Of a stretch of 9,529 nt of DNA, positions 6,828 to 9,529 are shown piece by piece. The notes beneath the pieces were generated by a model, which saw nothing but the letters and a program-made list of their open reading frames with translations, did not search any database and was not told the origin of the DNA. Where the stretch lies: assembly GCA_003157575.1 (NCBI GenBank), contig PMKA01000142.1:1-9529 (forward strand), given 5' to 3'. Position numbers and translations under genes: made by a program. The stretch comes from Opitutia bacterium. Lineage in GTDB: Bacteria > Verrucomicrobiota > Verrucomicrobiia > Opitutales > Opitutaceae. Every line of letters starts with the position of its first letter. Within the stretch, counting starts at the first letter, position 1.

Positions 6828-6862
6828 GTTACGCAAAATGCCGATAGGGCGTTTCACGTAAC
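6828..6862 (-). terminator. Long hairpin past the LysR gene
   Basis: The outer stem is gttacg (6828-6833) with cgtaac (6857-6862). After a 2x2 internal mismatch the inner stem aaatgcc (6836-6842) pairs with ggcgttt (6848-6854), with one wobble pair on the plus strand and one mismatch on the minus strand, around a 5-nt loop. It begins 11 nt past the LysR stop. Neither side has a T-run, so it is not a classical intrinsic terminator. Protection of the 3' end or a rho-assisted stop is possible. An alternative, mutually exclusive pairing exists between atgccg (6838-6843) and cggcat (6862-6867). Confidence 0.45.
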
Positions 6863-6873
6863 GGCATCCCGCT

Positions 6874-7755
6874 TCATTCCAAGGTCTTCTTTTTCAGGAT
6901 CGCGATGTGGAGGTCGAGGGGCTTGGAATGGGTGTCCTTCAACCAGACGGCATACAGGGTCATCTTGCCGCAATCGGCGGGGACGGCGCGCAGGGAGGCG
7001 CTCAACCTTGGCAGGGCGGCGCGAGGGAGCAGACTCACACCGTAGCCCGCGGCGATCAGCGTCAGCATGCCCTCCACTGTCTTTGCGGTCTTTCCTGGGA
7101 TGGGTGTGAAGCCCGCCTCGTGGCACGAGCGTGACAGAAAGGTCTTGTAACCTGAGCCCGGGCTCGTCGGTGCCATCCATGTTTCCTGGGACAGCTCCCT
7201 GAGCTTCACCTTGCGCTTGCGCGCCATCCGGTTCTTCGCCGACATCACCACGACAAAACCGCAGGATTGGACCTGCAGCCGCTCCATGCGGTCGTCCATG
7301 CTCACGAATTCCGAAGGCACGAAGGCGAGGTGGATTTTGCGGGCCCGCAACGCACCTAACAGCTCATGTGAGAGAAGGTCCGGCATTGTGACCTCGGCCT
7401 GAGGGTTCTGATTTCGAAATTCAGCGAGCGAATCCTGGATGAAACCAAAAGACAGGCGCCAGTCGTGGCCGATGACGAGTTCACCGCCCTTGCCAGCAGC
7501 CACGGCCTTGAGTTCGTACAGTGCCATGTCCACCTCGGCCAGAATCTTCTCGGAGCGGGAAATCAGCGCCCGACCCTCGTCGGTGACGATCACGCGCTGG
7601 CGGTTGCGGTCGAAAAGTCTGAAGCCCAGGCTCTGCTCAAGCTCATTGATGGTGCGGCTGATGGTGGGTTGCGTGACGTGCATCTCCTCCGCCGCTCTGC
7701 TGAAATTCAGGTGGCGGGCCACGGCCGAAAAACAACGCAGATGGTGCAACTCCAT
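6874..7755 (-). CDS. LysR-family transcriptional regulator
   Basis: This is a DNA-binding regulator of 293 residues, the usual LTTR length. The N-terminal winged helix-turn-helix covers about 1-60, starting MELHHLRCF, with the recognition region SRAAEEMHVTQPTISRTI at 19-36. A linker helix follows to about 88, then a periplasmic-binding-protein-like effector domain (about 90-290) starting at GGELVIGHDW. The effector is unknown. The ATG at 7755 gives the canonical LTTR N-terminus. An ATG at 7846-7848, overlapping the upstream stop as TGATG, would add 31 Arg-rich residues that the family does not have. The gene lies downstream of the outer-membrane lipoprotein gene on the same strand, 92 nt from its stop, so it is probably co-transcribed with the efflux genes it is likely to control. 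That regulatory link is inference from position. Confidence 0.93.
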   Translation of the reverse strand: MELHHLRCFSAVARHLNFSRAAEEMHVTQPTISRTINELEQSLGFRLFDRNRQRVIVTDEGRALISRSEKILAEVDMALYELKAVAAGKGGELVIGHDWRLSFGFIQDSLAEFRNQNPQAEVTMPDLLSHELLGALRARKIHLAFVPSEFVSMDDRMERLQVQSCGFVVVMSAKNRMARKRKVKLRELSQETWMAPTSPGSGYKTFLSRSCHEAGFTPIPGKTAKTVEGMLTLIAAGYGVSLLPRAALPRLSASLRAVPADCGKMTLYAVWLKDTHSKPLDLHIAILKKKTLE

Positions 7756-7792
7756 CCACCCACTGTAGCCGCGCGCACGAGCGCTTGCCAAG

Positions 7793-7820
7793 CCCGCAGG
7801 GAACCTGCCCGTCCTGCGGG
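7793..7820 (-). promoter_or_regulatory. Inverted repeat between the NodT-like and LysR genes
   Basis: cccgcagg (7793-7800) and cctgcggg (7813-7820) form a perfect 8-bp stem with a 12-nt loop. It sits in the 92-nt gap between the lipoprotein stop and the LysR start. No T-run follows on the minus strand, so it is better read as a processing or attenuation hairpin, or as a dyad operator for the adjacent LysR gene. Confidence 0.35.
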
Positions 7821-7847
7821 AGCCCCGAACTGCAAAGGCGCTGCGCA

Positions 7848-9350
7848 TCAGCGGGCGGAGTTCTCTTGTTTCGCGACAGCGATCTTCTGCCGTTTTGGCA
7901 TCACTTCATAGCCTCCGCCCAGGGTGGCGATCAACGCCACCTCTGCGTGCAGGCAGGCGCCGTGCAGCTCAAGCGCGAACGTTCGCTCCGCGAGCCAGGG
8001 CAGCGATGATTCGCCGGAAATGGCGCTGTCGATCAGACCGCGCTGGTGGCAGGCCTCGGCGCTCCGGGCGACGAATTCGGCAGCGTGTACCTTCTGCGTC
8101 TGCAAATCGCTGCGCTGACGCAGACCGTCGAGGTCGATGCTGCGTTGCGCCACTTCCCGCACGGCCTGCAGCACTGCCTCATTGTACTGGGCGATCAGAG
8201 CGTTGCTTTGGCTTCTTGTCGCCGCGAGGCCGGCGTTGAGCCGTCCGCTGTCGAATAGGGGAAGCGACATGCCCGGGATGAGATTCAGTTGGCGGCTGGA
8301 CCTGTGGAGCAGCTCATTGGTGTGAAGAGAGTCGAAACCGGCGAAAGCGCGGATGTCGAACGAGGGATAAAATGCGGCCTTGGCGGCGCTGATCTGATCC
8401 ATTGACGACTGCACATACCAGCGCAGCGCCTGCAGGTCCGGCCGATGAGCCAGCAGCTCGAAGCCCAGGCTCGAAGGGAGCGCGGGTTGACGCTCCTGCA
8501 ACTCCACGGGGGCCAGCTCGCGCAGGCCGGTCGCGTCCGCGCCAATGAGGAAGCGCAGCGATTCACGAAGAATGTGGCGCTGGCTCGCCGCCGCGGCGAG
8601 TTGCTTGTCGAGCTCCAGCATCTGTATCTGGGCGAGCTGCGTGGCGGAAACCGGCTCGAGCCCGTGGTCGGCCCGCGCCTGGTGGGCCTCGGCGATCCTG
8701 ACTCTGACGGCGTGCATCTCGCGCAAAAGCCCTTCCTTCTCATTCAGGAGCTGCAGGTCGAAGTACACCTGGGCGACATTGCTCGCGAGCAGCAGTTCAA
8801 CTTGGGCGGCCTCCGCCTTTCTGGCGTTGACGAAGCCCAGGGCGGCCTGCGTCTTGGCATGGTCCTTGCCCCAGAGGTCGAGATCGTAGGACGCCCGGGC
8901 ACCGACTCTGGCTTCGGTGTACCAGGGGCCGTTCGTCCCAAGCATGGGGATCGTTTTGCCATAGGCGCCGAGGAAGCCGTTTTCGGAGACGCTCTGACGG
9001 TCCACCTCTGCGGCCGCACCGACAAAGGGACCGCTGGCGGCATTCACGAGCTCGGCTTGGGCTTCGCTCGCGGCGATGCGCGTCCGCGCGACCTCCAGCG
9101 TTGGGGAGGCCTTGAGGGACTGGCGGATGAGCTCATCAAGCTGCTGATCGTGATAGCGCGTCCACCAAGCGGCTTCAGGCCATCCCTCCTGGGCGAGCTT
9201 GATGTCGTCCGCCAATCGAATTTGGTCGGATGAGAGCTGCGCGAGCGGAGCTGAATCCTCTCGCATGACAGCGCAGCCGCTCAGGTGAAGAAGTCCCAGG
9301 CCGGAGCAGACTCCCGCGATGCAGTTGAGAAGAAATCTCTTCGTTGTCAT
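7848..9350 (-). CDS. Efflux outer-membrane lipoprotein, NodT/OprM family
   Basis: This TolC-like outer-membrane factor forms the exit duct of a tripartite pump for toxic small molecules. The 500-residue product starts MTTKRFLLN and has a lipoprotein signal peptide with lipobox LSGC (23-26), so Cys26 should be lipidated. Family motifs follow: WWTRYHDQQLDELI at 62-75, LEVARTRIAASEAQ at 85-98, YDLDLWGK at 155-162, LLAHRPDLQALRW at 299-311, FYPSFDI at 327-333, LPLFDSGRLNAGL at 363-375 and ATLGGGYE near the end. These belong to the two repeated OEP halves, and both are complete. The ATG overlaps the stop of the preceding gene as ATGA. With no good ribosome-binding site of its own, the start points to translational coupling. 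The inner-membrane pump and adaptor are not identifiable within the window. Substrate is unknown. Confidence 0.94.
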   Translation of the reverse strand: MTTKRFLLNCIAGVCSGLGLLHLSGCAVMREDSAPLAQLSSDQIRLADDIKLAQEGWPEAAWWTRYHDQQLDELIRQSLKASPTLEVARTRIAASEAQAELVNAASGPFVGAAAEVDRQSVSENGFLGAYGKTIPMLGTNGPWYTEARVGARASYDLDLWGKDHAKTQAALGFVNARKAEAAQVELLLASNVAQVYFDLQLLNEKEGLLREMHAVRVRIAEAHQARADHGLEPVSATQLAQIQMLELDKQLAAAASQRHILRESLRFLIGADATGLRELAPVELQERQPALPSSLGFELLAHRPDLQALRWYVQSSMDQISAAKAAFYPSFDIRAFAGFDSLHTNELLHRSSRQLNLIPGMSLPLFDSGRLNAGLAATRSQSNALIAQYNEAVLQAVREVAQRSIDLDGLRQRSDLQTQKVHAAEFVARSAEACHQRGLIDSAISGESSLPWLAERTFALELHGACLHAEVALIATLGGGYEVMPKRQKIAVAKQENSAR

Positions 9351-9529
9351 GAAGAAGAGGATTGGGCGGCGATCCCGGTGGGGAAGGATGCTTCCAAACC
9401 ATTGATCTGTTTTTCCACCGCCCGAGCCGCCGCCAAAAGAGGTTGGAGCCTTGAATCCTGCGCCGAAGCGTCGTTGAGTCGGGCGTATGCCGGTGCATCG
9501 GCGTCCGCATTTGGGACGGAGGTCGTGCT
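9347..9529 (-). CDS. C-terminal fragment of an upstream efflux-operon protein
   Basis: An open frame enters from the right edge and runs for 60 codons to a TGA at 9347-9349, which overlaps the start of the lipoprotein gene as ATGA. The visible tail is Ala-rich and helical (LQPLLAAARAVEKQINGLEA) and ends GIAAQSSSS. I do not recognise it with certainty. The position directly before a NodT-type lipoprotein suggests a pump component. The soluble helical tail would suit a FUSC/aromatic-acid-exporter type permease or an HlyD-type adaptor, but 60 residues cannot decide. This frame, rather than the overlapping 111-codon frame starting at 9510, is supported by the 4-nt ATGA junction. Confidence 0.65.
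   Translation of the reverse strand, partial: STTSVPNADADAPAYARLNDASAQDSRLQPLLAAARAVEKQINGLEASFPTGIAAQSSSS

Larger units (their letters stand above)
6011..6873. other. Long intergenic region with degenerate repeats and hairpins
   Basis: I see no convincing gene in these 863 bp. The longest open frame (148 codons, minus, 6199-6645) starts in a short-repeat block and has no recognisable domain. Contents in order are as follows. A GC-rich inverted repeat ggccc/gggcc lies at 6021-6038, just past the TPR gene. A weak stem with a T-run lies at 6172-6197. A bulged hairpin occupies 6218-6239. The 11-bp direct repeat ggccctccgga occurs at 6387-6397 and 6400-6410. A gaccc/gggtc hairpin lies at 6453-6466. 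Nonamer-periodic tracts lie at 6579-6605 and 6723-6749. A long hairpin lies at 6828-6862. The region looks like decayed repeat DNA or a graveyard of lost genes. Confidence 0.6.

Overview
The window is high-GC bacterial chromosome with ordinary housekeeping and envelope genes. It contains no phage, transposase, CRISPR array, rRNA or tRNA that I can see. The gene set (RNase Y, a HisN-type phosphatase, a type I QueF, a TMTC-like membrane protein with TPRs), the high GC, and intergenic DNA rich in short degenerate repeats suggest a Verrucomicrobiota-like genome, perhaps Opitutaceae. That placement is inference from gene content and general familiarity; no marker gene here proves it.

Layout: 1-325 is non-coding, with hairpins. 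It is followed by a minus-strand AlkA-like DNA glycosylase (326-958). A 153 bp divergent spacer separates that gene from a plus-strand histidinol-phosphatase-like IMPase (1112-1876). This gene converges, with only 7 nt between stop codons, on queF (1884-2249, minus). Upstream of queF on the same strand is rny (2369-3958, minus). The gap between rny and queF holds a six-unit heptanucleotide tandem array and an inverted copy of its unit. Divergent from rny is a plus-strand membrane protein with an N-terminal GT-C/TMTC-like part and six exact 34-residue TPR units (4088-6010). About 860 bp without a convincing gene follow (6011-6873). They hold two groups of 9-bp-periodic repeats, several hairpins and an extended stem-loop just past the next gene. 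The right end is a minus-strand efflux operon: the C-terminus of an unidentified protein (9347-9529), then a NodT-type outer-membrane lipoprotein (7848-9350, ATGA overlap), then a LysR-type regulator (6874-7755).

How the genes relate: glycosylase (base-excision repair), HisN (histidine synthesis), QueF (queuosine precursor for tRNA) and RNase Y (mRNA turnover) are unrelated housekeeping functions that happen to be adjacent. The only clear functional unit is the efflux operon, whose inner-membrane parts lie mostly or wholly beyond the right edge, with its probable regulator encoded at its 3' end.

I did not find a convincing undescribed system. The observations most worth checking are the heptamer array with its inverted partner in the queF leader, the nonamer repeats, and the hairpin beyond the LysR gene.
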